Below, piece after piece: positions 25,754-34,773 of a stretch of 64,000 nt of DNA. Source of the DNA: an uncultured Bacteroidales bacterium (GTDB taxonomy: Bacteria; Bacteroidota; Bacteroidia; Bacteroidales; F082). The stretch covers positions 99,079-163,078 of the forward strand of contig ONFF01000020.1 of assembly GCA_900317055.1 (NCBI GenBank), given 5' to 3'. Position 1 is the stretch's first letter, and each line of letters starts with the position of its first letter. Made by a program: the position numbers and the translations under genes. Below the pieces are notes generated by a model. The model was not told where the DNA came from. It saw nothing but the letters and a program-made list of their open reading frames with translations, and made no database searches.

Positions 25754-25780
25754 TTGTAGGGCTGTCACACCGTGGCAGCC
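25754..25780. repeat. 27-bp dispersed hairpin repeat, copy 1
   Basis: Identical over 27 bp to 45608-45634. The core GGCTGTCAC...GTGGCAGCC folds as a hairpin with one G-U-type mismatch. It lies upstream of the DUF937 gene, next to a run of TTTATAG words (25730-25748), and is followed by a second small hairpin ATTCCCTTTCGGGAAT. The 25781-26001 stretch holds no convincing gene before the flavodoxin. Confidence 0.75.
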
Positions 25781-25967
25781 GATGTATCCAATTGAGATTC
25801 CCTTTCGGGAATGGAATTTAAGACTGCGTGTCATGCGGCGTTGGAAACAGTTATTGTTTATGTACCGACTCTACCGCCGCAGGAAACAAAAGAAAAACCG
25901 CCATTCCCCGCAGGGGAAACTCCTTGCAAAAATAGCAAAGGAAATCGAAATACCGAAAAAAAAAGTG

Positions 25968-25975
25968 TATTTTTG
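25968..25975 (+). promoter_or_regulatory. -7 promoter element for the exported flavodoxin
   Basis: TATTTTTG, 26 bp before the start codon at 26002. Confidence 0.55.
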
Positions 25976-26001
25976 CGGACGAAATTCAAATCCTACGACG
26001 A

Positions 26002-26616
26002 ATGAAAAAGATAGCATTATTGATTGTCCTTGCAGCGATGACGCTTGGCGCCACGGCGCAAGACTGCTGCTCGAAGGCAAAGAACGAAACGAAAAAAGAC
26101 TGCTGTTCAAAGTCAAACGAAACCAAACAATGTAAAACCATGAAAGCATTAGTGACCTATTTCTCGGCTTCGGGCGTGACCCGCAATGCCGCCAACGAAC
26201 TGGCGGGCATCATTGGTGCCGACCTCTTCGAAATCACCCCTGAAAAGCTCTACACCGACGCCGACCTCAACTGGCGCGACAAGAAATCGCGTTCGACTAT
26301 CGAGATGAACGACAAGGCCTCGCGTCCGGCCATCAAGGACGGCGGCAAGGTGAAGAACCTCGCCCAGTATGATGTGGTGTATGTCGGCTTCCCCATCTGG
26401 TGGTATACCGCCCCGACCATCATCAACACCTTCCTCGAGGCCAACGACTTCACGGGCAAGACCATCGTGCCTTTCGCCACCTCGGGTGGTAGCAGCATCG
26501 ACCAGGCCTGCAAGGACCTCAAGGCTGCCTATCCGAAGTACAAGTTCGGTGACGGCAAGCTCTTGAACCGCATCAACAAGGCCGACATCGAGAAGTGGGC
26601 TGCAGCGGTGAAATAA
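26002..26616 (+). CDS. Exported flavodoxin-fold protein with Cys-rich N-terminus
   Basis: A 204-residue protein. Residues 1-20 form a signal peptide (MKKIALLIVLAAMTLGATAQ). Next come repeated Cys pairs, DCCSKAKNETKKDCCSKSN, before a flavodoxin domain from residue 47. The FMN-phosphate loop is YFSASGVTRNAA (TxSxT-like with Ser/Thr), followed by VGFPIWWYTAPTIINTFLE and FATSGGSSIDQA, all typical of the flavodoxin_4 family. A Met at residue 47 (26140) starts exactly at the domain and could be an alternative cytoplasmic start. If the longer form is made, FMN would have to be loaded outside the cytoplasm and the Cys pairs could bind metal or form disulphides. Confidence 0.85.
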   Translation: MKKIALLIVLAAMTLGATAQDCCSKAKNETKKDCCSKSNETKQCKTMKALVTYFSASGVTRNAANELAGIIGADLFEITPEKLYTDADLNWRDKKSRSTIEMNDKASRPAIKDGGKVKNLAQYDVVYVGFPIWWYTAPTIINTFLEANDFTGKTIVPFATSGGSSIDQACKDLKAAYPKYKFGDGKLLNRINKADIEKWAAAVK

Positions 26617-27043
26617 ACCCCAGGCACAAGCCCGCGATGAGATTCCCTTAGGGGAAAAGAACAATTAATCTGTAATAAGCGGCGGCTTGTAACGTTTACC
26701 ATCTGTAAGCGTTACCTGCCGCCGCTGGTTGATTAATGACAACATGCCGTTCCCGCCGGGAACCTCTTTCCTCACTCCCCTCACTATTAATTAATTAGGT
26801 GCCCCCCTCGGGACATTTTCCTTTTCCACAACGAAAATCCCGAAAGACCCCAAAATCTTTTCCGATTCTTCCGTTTCTTACGATGTTTCTTGAACACCCA
26901 ATTAACGGATCAATTAATGGTCGATTAACGGACATTAATGTTGTTTTTCACATTAATTCCCCATGTAATTTGACACTAATTTATCATTAATCCCTTTTCG
27001 ATTCTTCCGTTTCTTCCGATGTTAAATGCAAACCACTCTCCAC

Positions 27044-27147
27044 TTCCCCCTTTAAGGGGGGCAGGGGGGATTAACTCTAAACTCTAAACTCTCCACTGCC
27101 TCTAAACTCTAAACTTTAAACTCTAAACTAATCTAAACTCTAAACTT
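27044..27147. repeat. CCCCCTTTAAGGGGG hairpin followed by a CTCTAAACT tract
   Basis: The hairpin at 27044-27070 matches copies inside polA (38936-38980) and a glycosyltransferase gene (45261-45281). The tract after it has about eight imperfect CTCTAAACT words, like 31845-32049. The same pair of repeat types is adjacent at 45191-45281, in the opposite orientation. Confidence 0.75.
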
Positions 27148-27194
27148 TTTTCACTTCATTCCCCACAAAATCCCATTAATATAAAAAAAAACAC

Positions 27195-27202
27195 TATCTT
27201 TG
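27195..27202 (+). promoter_or_regulatory. -7 promoter element for the large adhesin
   Basis: TATCTTTG, 73 bp before the ATG at 27276, in a very A-rich leader. Confidence 0.6.
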
Positions 27203-27275
27203 CAACCCAAAAAATACATAAAAATCCAATAGAAATCAATTAAAGTATCTAATAATTAACAAATTACAAAAACAA

Positions 27276-30200
27276 ATGAAAAGAAAATCTTTACTCTTCC
27301 TCATGCTGATGACCATGCTCGCGCCGTTGGCGATGAATGGACAACAAACAGCGGTATTAAACGATGGCACAACAACAACGAGTTATGTACCATTCTATGG
27401 CTTATACGCTGACTATGGCGCAAAAGGCCAATTCATCATTCCCGCTACGGATTTGGCCAACAAAGGTATCACTTCGGGCAGTCAAATTTCCAAGCTTAAA
27501 TTCTTTAGTAGCGCGACAAGCACAGGAACTTTTTTTGGAACATCGGTCAAAGTTGAAGTTGGCGAAGTGTCATATACATCTTTCAGCTCAAATGCATTCG
27601 TCACATCTGGTTTAACTACTGTGCTTTCAGGAACTTCGTTGTCACGGAGCTCTGACGGCACCATGGTAGTGTCTTTCAGCTCAAACTACACTTACACTGG
27701 TGGCAACCTGCTGATCAGTATCGGTGGTTATGGATCTGGCTGCCCGAGTACTTCATGGTATGGTGTTAGTAGCACTAATGCAGGAGTATATGGATATAAT
27801 AGTAGTAATAGTCAAACTATTCCGTCTTCCGCAAGTGGCAGAACATCCTATGCTCCTAAGACCGAAATCACTTATCTTCCCGGCAACACCCCCTATATTT
27901 CACTCACTCCCTCATCCGCAACCGTAATCACCGGCTCCACCGAGACCCTTACGGCCACCTATGGCAACGTGAGCGGCACCCCTACCATCACCTATAGCTC
28001 AAACAATACCAGCGTGGCCACGGTGAGCGGCAGCGGCACCACTGCCACGGTGACAGCCGTTGCCCCTGGCACAGCCACTATTACGGCAACGATGAACGGT
28101 TCTTACACCGCCACTTGTGCTATCACTGTTGAAGACCCGAGCTATTGCACACCTACCCCATCTTCAGTGGACGGCAAAGGCATCACCGCTGTGACATTTG
28201 GTACAGATGATGTGGTGAACAACAGCAATTCAAACGGTTTGCCGGCCAGCTCACCTTATTATGGCGATTACACTTCCATGGTGGGCAGCTCTGAGGCAGG
28301 TGAGACTGTTACAGTGGCCATCACTTATTCCACTGGAAGCAGTACCGTTTATAGCTATGGTACCCTCATTTGGGTTGACTGGAACAAGAACTATACCTTT
28401 GAAGATAGCGAGATTGTATATACTGGAACAAGTGCTCAAGGTTCCAACGGCACTCCACAAGTGCTTACTGCCACCTTTACTGTTCCTGCGACGCAAGCAG
28501 CTGACGACTACCGCATGCGTATCGCCGGTGCCGACAGCTATTTCGACAGCTATATTGGTGGCAGCACTTCTGCAAACCACAGCCCGTGCTTCTCAAGCAC
28601 TTATGCCGTTTGCCACGACTACACCCTGCGTGTAAATTCCGCTTCCAACTGCCCCGCCCCCACCGACCTTGCTGTGAACAATATCACCCCAAACTCAGCC
28701 ACCGTGAGCTGGAGCGGCGAGGCTGAAAGCTATAATGTGAGGTATAAGGAACTCTCAACGGAAACCTTGTACGACTTTGAGGCTGGCATGCCCTATGGTT
28801 GGACAACCATTGACGCAGACGGCGATGGATTCAACTGGGTGTTAGGCTCAGCTAGTGATGGGGTCTATACATATGGCGGTAACCTCTCAGGATACGGTTA
28901 TAATTCATCCAACGACTTGATTGTTTCAGGCTCATATAGAAATATTAGTGATGAAAGTGGCACAGCACTCACTCCCGACAATTTTCTTGTTTCACAAGAG
29001 ATCGTGTTGGGAGGTACGATTTCATTTTATGCACATGGCTCTAATTCAAGCTATGTATCTGAACATTTTGGCGTTTTTGTTTCCATAAGTTCTAACAACA
29101 ATCCCAACGATTTCGTATTGGTGAATGAATGGACTGCTACAACTACATCATACATCCAATACTCTGCTAGTTTAAGTGCTTATGCTGGACAAAGAGGTTA
29201 TGTTGCTATCCGTCACTTCAATTGTACCGACCAGTTTCTATTATCAATTGACAACATCACAATCACCGAACCAGGTGGAGACTGGATCATTGATGAAAAT
29301 GTTATCTCTCCCTACACTATCACTGGACTTAATATTGAAACCAACTATGAAGTACAAGTGCAAGCCGACTGCGGCACTGAAGGCGAAAGCAACTGGTCAG
29401 CCAGCGCCACCTTCACCACACCTGACGGTTGCGCTGTTCCTACCGGCCTCACCGCCGAAGTCACGGGTAACGCTGCCGAGCTCAGCTGGACTGGCGCTCA
29501 AGAAAACTACAATGTGCACTATCGTGAAGTCGATCCCACTGTACCTGCCACTATCATTTTGAATGTTCCTACCGACATTTGGAATGATGGCTCAGGCTAT
29601 CAACTCGTCCTTGATGCCGACCACAACACATACGGCACCACTATCCCAACCTCGGGTAACTTCACTGCAGGCACCTTCGCTGATTTCGAGTACACCATTC
29701 CTGAGAATGCTGAATGCAGCACCACCACAAACACCATTGTCGTCAACGGTAATGCTTCCATCACGATTCCTGCTGGTGTCTATGACTATGTATTCTTGAA
29801 TCCCGATCCGAATGGTACTACATACTACATTGCCTCCAGCAATGGATTCTCAGCCCGTGGTGATGATTACGAGTTCGAGGCTGGCCAGACCTATGAATTC
29901 ACTCTTTCTATAGTAGGCAGCAACGATTACATCACTGCCACCATCACCGATAATAATACTTGGACACTCGTCGAAGGTGTCAACAACCCTTACACGCTTG
30001 AGAACCTCAGTGCTCAAACCACATATAAATATCAAGTCCAAGGCGTCGACTGCGACGGCAACGGCAACAACACCGACTGGAGCGCCAGCGCCACCTTCAC
30101 CACGGGTGAGTTCTACGTCAAGCACATCAAGGGCTACGGCACTGGCACCGGTAACTGGTACCTCATCGCCTCGCCCATTGGTACCATCGCCAATAACAAT

Positions 30201-31277
30201 CTTGAGGAGAAGGTGATTAACATTTTCAGCAATAGCTACGACCTCTTCTACTTCGACCAGGCTAAGGAAAATGAATGGGTCAATTACAAGCCCAATGAAA
30301 GTGGCACTTCCACCAATCCTCACTTCGGTCTTGAAAAAGGCAAGGGCTACCTCTACGCCAACAGTAATGATGTCGACTTGGTCTTCACTGGTCAGGCCCA
30401 CAACACCGAAGATATGGAAATCGAGTTGAACCTCACCGAGACTGCCAGTGGATATACTATTGACCTGCCGGGCTGGAACCTCGTGGGTAATCCCTATGCC
30501 GAGCTTGCTTACATCGACATCGTTTCAGAAGAACGCCCCTTCTACACTATGAATGGTGGAGGTACCGCGTTTGAGGCTGTCACAGGCGGGAGTATCGAGC
30601 CGATGGAAGGTATCTTCGTTGTTGCTGAAGAAGATGGAGAAACCATGACATTCACCACCACCGAGCCCACCAGTAAAGGCAAGGGCCTCGCCTTGAACCT
30701 CAGCGATAGTCACAACAGAATTGACCGCGCCATCGTCCGCTTCAACAAGGGCCGTACACTGCCCAAACTTATGCTCTTCGAGAACAGTTCGAAGATCTAC
30801 ATCCCTGTAGACGGTAAAGACTATGCCGTGGTGCGTAGCGAAGAGGTGGGCGAGATGCCCGTTAACTTCAAGGCCGAGAACAACGGCTCCTACACCCTGA
30901 GCCTCAGCGTTGATAACGTTGAGTTCGGCTACCTGCACCTCATCGACAACAAGACCGGCATGGACATCGACCTGCTCCAGACCCCGAGCTACACCTTTGA
31001 GGCCAAGACGACCGACTACGAGAGCCGCTTCAAACTCGTGTTCGCCACAGGTAACAACAGCAACGACGACGACTTCGCCTTCTTCAGCAACGGTAGCTTC
31101 GTCATCAACAACGAAGGCAACGCCGAGCTGCAGGTGATCGACCTCATGGGTCGCATCGTGAAGAGCGAGAGCATCAATGGCTGCGCCAATGTCAGCGTCA
31201 ATGGCGCCGCTGGTGTCTACATGCTCCGCCTCATCAACGGCGACAACGTGAAGGTCCAGAAAGTGGTTGTGAAGTAA
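27276..31277 (+). CDS. Large T9SS surface adhesin with gingipain/haemagglutinin-type modules
   Basis: A 1333-residue protein. Signal peptide 1-22. Residues 25-200 form a beta domain shared with the protein at 32149. Then: Big2 Ig-like domain (206-290, VATVSGSGTTATVTAV), GEVED domain (293-455, WVDWNKNYTFEDSE), fibronectin III (458-490), cleaved-adhesin module (497-665, DFEAGMPYGWTTIDADGDG), fibronectin III, a DUF2436-like module (757-893, GYQLVLDADHNTYGTTIP and IPAGVYDYVFLNPDP) as in P. gingivalis RgpA/Kgp/HagA, fibronectin III, a second beta region shared with 32149 (950-1260), and a T9SS sorting domain (1262-1333). Adhesion or haem/host-protein binding is likely. No protease domain is present. 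Confidence 0.9.
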   Translation: MKRKSLLFLMLMTMLAPLAMNGQQTAVLNDGTTTTSYVPFYGLYADYGAKGQFIIPATDLANKGITSGSQISKLKFFSSATSTGTFFGTSVKVEVGEVSYTSFSSNAFVTSGLTTVLSGTSLSRSSDGTMVVSFSSNYTYTGGNLLISIGGYGSGCPSTSWYGVSSTNAGVYGYNSSNSQTIPSSASGRTSYAPKTEITYLPGNTPYISLTPSSATVITGSTETLTATYGNVSGTPTITYSSNNTSVATVSGSGTTATVTAVAPGTATITATMNGSYTATCAITVEDPSYCTPTPSSVDGKGITAVTFGTDDVVNNSNSNGLPASSPYYGDYTSMVGSSEAGETVTVAITYSTGSSTVYSYGTLIWVDWNKNYTFEDSEIVYTGTSAQGSNGTPQVLTATFTVPATQAADDYRMRIAGADSYFDSYIGGSTSANHSPCFSSTYAVCHDYTLRVNSASNCPAPTDLAVNNITPNSATVSWSGEAESYNVRYKELSTETLYDFEAGMPYGWTTIDADGDGFNWVLGSASDGVYTYGGNLSGYGYNSSNDLIVSGSYRNISDESGTALTPDNFLVSQEIVLGGTISFYAHGSNSSYVSEHFGVFVSISSNNNPNDFVLVNEWTATTTSYIQYSASLSAYAGQRGYVAIRHFNCTDQFLLSIDNITITEPGGDWIIDENVISPYTITGLNIETNYEVQVQADCGTEGESNWSASATFTTPDGCAVPTGLTAEVTGNAAELSWTGAQENYNVHYREVDPTVPATIILNVPTDIWNDGSGYQLVLDADHNTYGTTIPTSGNFTAGTFADFEYTIPENAECSTTTNTIVVNGNASITIPAGVYDYVFLNPDPNGTTYYIASSNGFSARGDDYEFEAGQTYEFTLSIVGSNDYITATITDNNTWTLVEGVNNPYTLENLSAQTTYKYQVQGVDCDGNGNNTDWSASATFTTGEFYVKHIKGYGTGTGNWYLIASPIGTIANNNLEEKVINIFSNSYDLFYFDQAKENEWVNYKPNESGTSTNPHFGLEKGKGYLYANSNDVDLVFTGQAHNTEDMEIELNLTETASGYTIDLPGWNLVGNPYAELAYIDIVSEERPFYTMNGGGTAFEAVTGGSIEPMEGIFVVAEEDGETMTFTTTEPTSKGKGLALNLSDSHNRIDRAIVRFNKGRTLPKLMLFENSSKIYIPVDGKDYAVVRSEEVGEMPVNFKAENNGSYTLSLSVDNVEFGYLHLIDNKTGMDIDLLQTPSYTFEAKTTDYESRFKLVFATGNNSNDDDFAFFSNGSFVINNEGNAELQVIDLMGRIVKSESINGCANVSVNGAAGVYMLRLINGDNVKVQKVVVK

Positions 31278-31281
31278 AAGA

Positions 31282-31357
31282 GCCATTAGCCATTAGCTGT
31301 TAGCTATTAGCAGGGCAACAACCAAGCTAATAGCTAACAGCTAAAAGCTAACGGCCA
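31282..31357. repeat. Near-repeat palindrome (locus D)
   Basis: Arms 31282-31311 and 31324-31357 are inverted copies made of GCCATTAGC and TAGCTAATAG words. It directly follows the adhesin stop codon. Confidence 0.7.
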
Positions 31358-31411
31358 AGCGAAAAAACAGTAAAATATTCCAAAAAAAATACATCGTATC
31401 GAATTAATTAC

Positions 31412-31419
31412 TATTTTTG
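31412..31419 (+). promoter_or_regulatory. -7 promoter element for the 84-residue exported protein
   Basis: TATTTTTG, 51 bp before the start at 31471. Confidence 0.6.
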
Positions 31420-31470
31420 CAGCTTGAAACTAGATAAAACAAACAACTTATCAATACTGATTATCTGAAA

Positions 31471-31725
31471 ATGAAAAAGTTAGCATTAACAGTGGCAATC
31501 GTTCTCGCGATGGGATTGAGCTCATTTGCCCAAGACGGTGGTCTGTTGAACAGAGGTGTCACCTTCGATAAGCAGGAAAAAGAGGGTGGAATGATGAAGG
31601 ATGGTCCTAACTTGCCTGGCCATGGCGATCAAGGTGACCAGAATGGCCCTTTGGGCAGCGGTGTTGCCGTATTGCTTGGTCTTGGCGCAGCCTACCTCAT
31701 CGGTAAGAAGCGCAACGAGAAATAA
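31471..31725 (+). CDS. Small exported protein with C-terminal sorting-like tail
   Basis: An 84-residue protein with three parts. A signal peptide MKKLALTVAIVLAMGLSSFAQ (1-21) is followed by a short acidic, Gly/Asp/Gln-rich body (GGMMKDGPNLPGHGDQGDQ) and then a C-terminal tail of PLGSG, a hydrophobic stretch VAVLLGLGAAYLIG and a basic end KKRNEK. That order of short motif, membrane helix and basic cluster is the layout of exosortase or PEP-CTERM-type signals; Bacteroidota have such short tails (the PID-CTERM type). No exosortase gene is in this window. It sits alone between two large T9SS proteins with its own promoter and terminator. Confidence 0.8.
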   Translation: MKKLALTVAIVLAMGLSSFAQDGGLLNRGVTFDKQEKEGGMMKDGPNLPGHGDQGDQNGPLGSGVAVLLGLGAAYLIGKKRNEK

Positions 31726-31772
31726 TCGGCTTCCTCCTCACGAGGGAAAGATACCACTCATAAGATTATATT

Positions 31773-31817
31773 ACGACAGCTTGTGGTGTTTACTCATGTA
31801 AACACTACATGTTGTCG
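31773..31817 (+). terminator. Intrinsic terminator of the small exported protein gene
   Basis: An interrupted stem (ACGACA...GTGTTTAC, TCAT loop, GTAAACAC...TGTCGT) is followed by seven T. Confidence 0.8.
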
Positions 31818-31844
31818 TTTTTTTATTTCCCAACTTCCAACACC

Positions 31845-32049
31845 CTCTAAACCCTCAACTTTCTACTGCCTCTAATCCCTCAAATTTAAACTCTCAACTC
31901 TAAACTTTCAACTGCCTCTAAACTCTAAACTTTAAACTCTCAACTTTCTACCGACTCTAAACTCTAAACTTTAAACTCTCAACTTTCTACCGACTCTAAA
32001 CTCTCAACTTTCAACTGACTCTAAACTCTCAACTCTAAACCCTAAACTA
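31845..32049. repeat. 200-bp tract of CTCTAAACT / CTCAACTTT words
   Basis: About twenty imperfect repeats of 8-10 bp words (CTCTAAACT, CTCAACTTT, TACCGACT). Unit length varies, so it is not a clean microsatellite. It precedes the promoter of the 32149 gene. No coding frame of note. Confidence 0.8.
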
Positions 32050-32067
32050 AAAAAATCCCCCAAAAAC

Positions 32068-32097
32068 TTGTCATGTAAATATTTATCCTTATATTTG
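32068..32097 (+). promoter_or_regulatory. Promoter for the second large T9SS protein
   Basis: -33 TTG at 32068-32070 and -7 TATATTTG at 32090-32097, spacer 19 bp; start codon 51 bp downstream. Confidence 0.7.
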
Positions 32098-32148
32098 CGC
32101 GCCATTTTTTATTAAACAACTGAACAACTGTTATTAAATTTATACATT

Positions 32149-34749
32149 ATGAAGATAAATCATGTACTTCTTGTGCTATTATTGGCGTTTTGTGCGCCGT
32201 GGTCAGCAAAAGGACAAGGCCTTATTTATCAAGATCCTCTTACGGTAAACAACGGAACCTCAGTGAGTTCCACTATACCTTTTTATGGTAGTTCTGTCGC
32301 TTACGGCACGGGTAGCCAATTCATTATTCCCTCAGCAGATTTGGTTGATATGCGAGGGGGTACGGTGACAAAGCTATCGTTTTACAGCCGTAACAGGCAG
32401 TCCCAAAGTTGGGGTTCGGCTCAGTTCTCCGTCTATATGGCCGAAGTGACCAATAATGGATTTAACACCCCGGTTTTTGCCGATTGGGGCTCAATGACCC
32501 AAGTCTATACCGGGAGCCTTTCCTTGAATAACTATGTCATGGAGATTGCACTCGACAGTGCTTTCACCTACTACGGTGGCAATCTCATGATCGGCTTTAT
32601 GGAGATTGAACCGGGTACAAATTCTTATGGTTATATCAATTGGAATGGTGTAACTACAGCGACGACGGGTGCAATGTATTCATTTAGCAATATGTACAGT
32701 ATACCGACCTCCAGGATTGTCGCATTCCTTCCCAAAACGACTTTCGAATACTATGTTCTTGACCTTCCTGCGGTAGAGGTCGCTCTAGACGATCTCACGC
32801 CCAACTCGGCTTCGTTTTCATGGGTGGCGCCGAGTAGCGATGTCACGGGATACAAATACCAGTACAACAAAGCGTTTGAAAGCTATGTCGACAACTGGGT
32901 AGAGCTGCCTTCAACGGCAACTTCGATGACCCTTGAGGGATTGGATCCCATTACTGACTATACCATACGCTTCAAAACCTGCTACGGTGAGCATGAAAGT
33001 GCCATGACCGTACTGGACTTTAAAACTTCTTGTCCTGAATATACTTCGATACCCTACTTTGAAAACTTCGACTCATTCGTGGTTAATGACAATTTGTTCC
33101 CTAATAGTCGCGTTTTGCCTGATTGCTGGGACTACATCAACACCTCCATGAACCCTGCCGATAGTGTGTTTCCATCCGTGCAATCTATGAGTGTCGGTAG
33201 TGGCTTTCCTTTTGCACACAGTTTGATAAATGAATTGTATTTCTACATTGACAATCGTTCAGTGGTTTACGAAGCGCAACCAGAATATGTTATTTTGCCC
33301 AAGATGCAGAACATTAGAGGGTTACGCCTGACGCTCTATGCAAGATCATATAGTACTTCCAATTGGTTCAGCTCCAGCTTCACGGTGGGTGTGATGGAAG
33401 AAACGGAAACAGGTCGTGATTTCATTCCAATTCAAGTGATTACCCCGACGATGGCATACCAATCTTATTCGGTTGATTTCAATAGCTATGGAGGCGTTGG
33501 CGAGCGTATTGCCATTTGGATGGAAGTGCCCAGTACTGATTATGGAAATGTTTTTATTGATGATGTCGCTGTGGAGGAATTGCCCCAGTTCTCCGTTCCT
33601 ATCGTTTCGCACGGCGGAACCCGAGGTGGCTGGTATATGATTTCTTCACCGTTGGCGGATGCAGTCAATGCTCTGGATGTGCCACAACTTATTAATGAGG
33701 ATGTCCTTTCGCCCGACTTCGACCTCTTCCGCTTCAACCCGAATCCGGAAACCCCGGGCTTGATTTGGGAGAACTGGAAGCAAGTAGGCAACCACTACCA
33801 CTTCAACCTTGAACCTGGCAGAGGCTACCTCTATGCCAATGCCGGCAATGTCAACCTGAACTTTGTGGGCACGCCATACAACGGCAATGGTGAAGTCACC
33901 CTGCATTATGACGAGGATGAAGAATATGGAGGCTGGAACCTTATTGGTAACCCATACCCCATCCCAGCCTATATCGGTGATAGGGAATACCTTACGATGA
34001 ACGACGATGGTTCAGGCTTTGTGCCGGCCACAGCGGGTTCGCCCATTGGGGTCATGCAAGGCATCTTTGTATATACCGAAACCGAGGGAGAAATAGTGAC
34101 ATTCGACACCATACAAACTCAAAATCGTGGCGAACAGTTGTCGCTCACCGTTAGCAAGACAACGCGAAGCGGCATTACCACTGCCATCGACCGTGCGATA
34201 CTCAGTTTTAATAATGGCCACAAATTGCCCAAGTTCCAATTCAACGAAGAGAGCGCCAAGGTTTACATCCCGCAAAACGGTAGGGACTATGCAGTGGTCT
34301 CCGCCGAAGGCCAAGGCGAGATGCCTGTCAACTTCAGCGCCGACGAGAACGGCACCTATACTTTGAGTTTCAGCTGCGAAAGTGTCGAGTTCAGCTACCT
34401 GCACCTCTTCGACAACAAGACGGGCACCGATGTCGACCTACTCAGAACGCCAAGTTACACCTTCAACGCCGCGACGATGGACTATGAGAGCCGCTTCAAG
34501 CTGGTATATGCCACGGGCAGCAGCATCGACGACAACAGCTTCACATTCCTCAACAGCAACGGCAACTTCAGCATTTTCGGCATCGAAGGCGAAGCCACCC
34601 TGCAGGTGCTCGATGTGATGGGTCGCGTGCTCAGCACCGAAACCTTCAATGGCAGCATCGAGAAACGCCTCGATGTCGCGCCTGGTGTTTACTTCATCCG
34701 CCTCGTGAGTGGCAATGACGTGAAGACACAAAAGATTGTGGTGAGATAA
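32149..34749 (+). CDS. T9SS surface protein related to the upstream adhesin
   Basis: An 866-residue protein. Signal peptide 1-22. The N-terminal beta domain (IPFYGSSVAYGTGSQFIIPSADL) is homologous to that of the 27276 protein. A fibronectin III domain lies near 205-300 (LPAVEVALDDLTPNSASFSW), then a cleaved-adhesin/choice-of-anchor module near 300-480 (PYFENFDSF ... GNVFIDDVAVEEL). The C-terminal 380 residues are clearly homologous to the 27276 protein (GRGYLYANAGNVNLNFVG, GWNLIGNPYPIPAY, SYLHLFDNKTGTDVDLLRTP in order) and end in a T9SS sorting domain (LQVLDVMGRVLST ... VYFIRLVSG ... KTQKIVVR). It lacks the Big2, GEVED and DUF2436 parts. Probably a sister adhesin. Confidence 0.88.
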   Translation: MKINHVLLVLLLAFCAPWSAKGQGLIYQDPLTVNNGTSVSSTIPFYGSSVAYGTGSQFIIPSADLVDMRGGTVTKLSFYSRNRQSQSWGSAQFSVYMAEVTNNGFNTPVFADWGSMTQVYTGSLSLNNYVMEIALDSAFTYYGGNLMIGFMEIEPGTNSYGYINWNGVTTATTGAMYSFSNMYSIPTSRIVAFLPKTTFEYYVLDLPAVEVALDDLTPNSASFSWVAPSSDVTGYKYQYNKAFESYVDNWVELPSTATSMTLEGLDPITDYTIRFKTCYGEHESAMTVLDFKTSCPEYTSIPYFENFDSFVVNDNLFPNSRVLPDCWDYINTSMNPADSVFPSVQSMSVGSGFPFAHSLINELYFYIDNRSVVYEAQPEYVILPKMQNIRGLRLTLYARSYSTSNWFSSSFTVGVMEETETGRDFIPIQVITPTMAYQSYSVDFNSYGGVGERIAIWMEVPSTDYGNVFIDDVAVEELPQFSVPIVSHGGTRGGWYMISSPLADAVNALDVPQLINEDVLSPDFDLFRFNPNPETPGLIWENWKQVGNHYHFNLEPGRGYLYANAGNVNLNFVGTPYNGNGEVTLHYDEDEEYGGWNLIGNPYPIPAYIGDREYLTMNDDGSGFVPATAGSPIGVMQGIFVYTETEGEIVTFDTIQTQNRGEQLSLTVSKTTRSGITTAIDRAILSFNNGHKLPKFQFNEESAKVYIPQNGRDYAVVSAEGQGEMPVNFSADENGTYTLSFSCESVEFSYLHLFDNKTGTDVDLLRTPSYTFNAATMDYESRFKLVYATGSSIDDNSFTFLNSNGNFSIFGIEGEATLQVLDVMGRVLSTETFNGSIEKRLDVAPGVYFIRLVSGNDVKTQKIVVR

Positions 34750-34773
34750 GGAGGTTACCTAATAGTAATAACG

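Larger units (their letters stand above)
26617..27275. other. 659-bp intergenic region of hairpins and word tracts
   Basis: No credible gene. It holds a GC-rich hairpin (GCGGCGGC...GTAACG at 26679-26694 pairing with 26710-26725) that may end flavodoxin transcription; two copies of TTCCGTTTCTT-type words (about 26868 and 27005); a run of AATTAACGG / ATTAATGG words (26900-26990); a CCCCCTTTAAGGGGGGCAGGGGGG hairpin (27044-27070); a CTCTAAACT tract (27073-27147); and the promoter of the adhesin gene. Confidence 0.7.

Noticed and set aside
25746-26135. 129-codon open frame overlapping the start of the flavodoxin gene
   Set aside because: It overlaps the flavodoxin signal-peptide region in another frame, starts within a dispersed repeat and lacks any recognisable feature.
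31845-32049. Possible CRISPR array in the CTCTAAACT tract
   Set aside because: Units are only 8-10 bp, irregular, have no spacers, and no cas gene is present.
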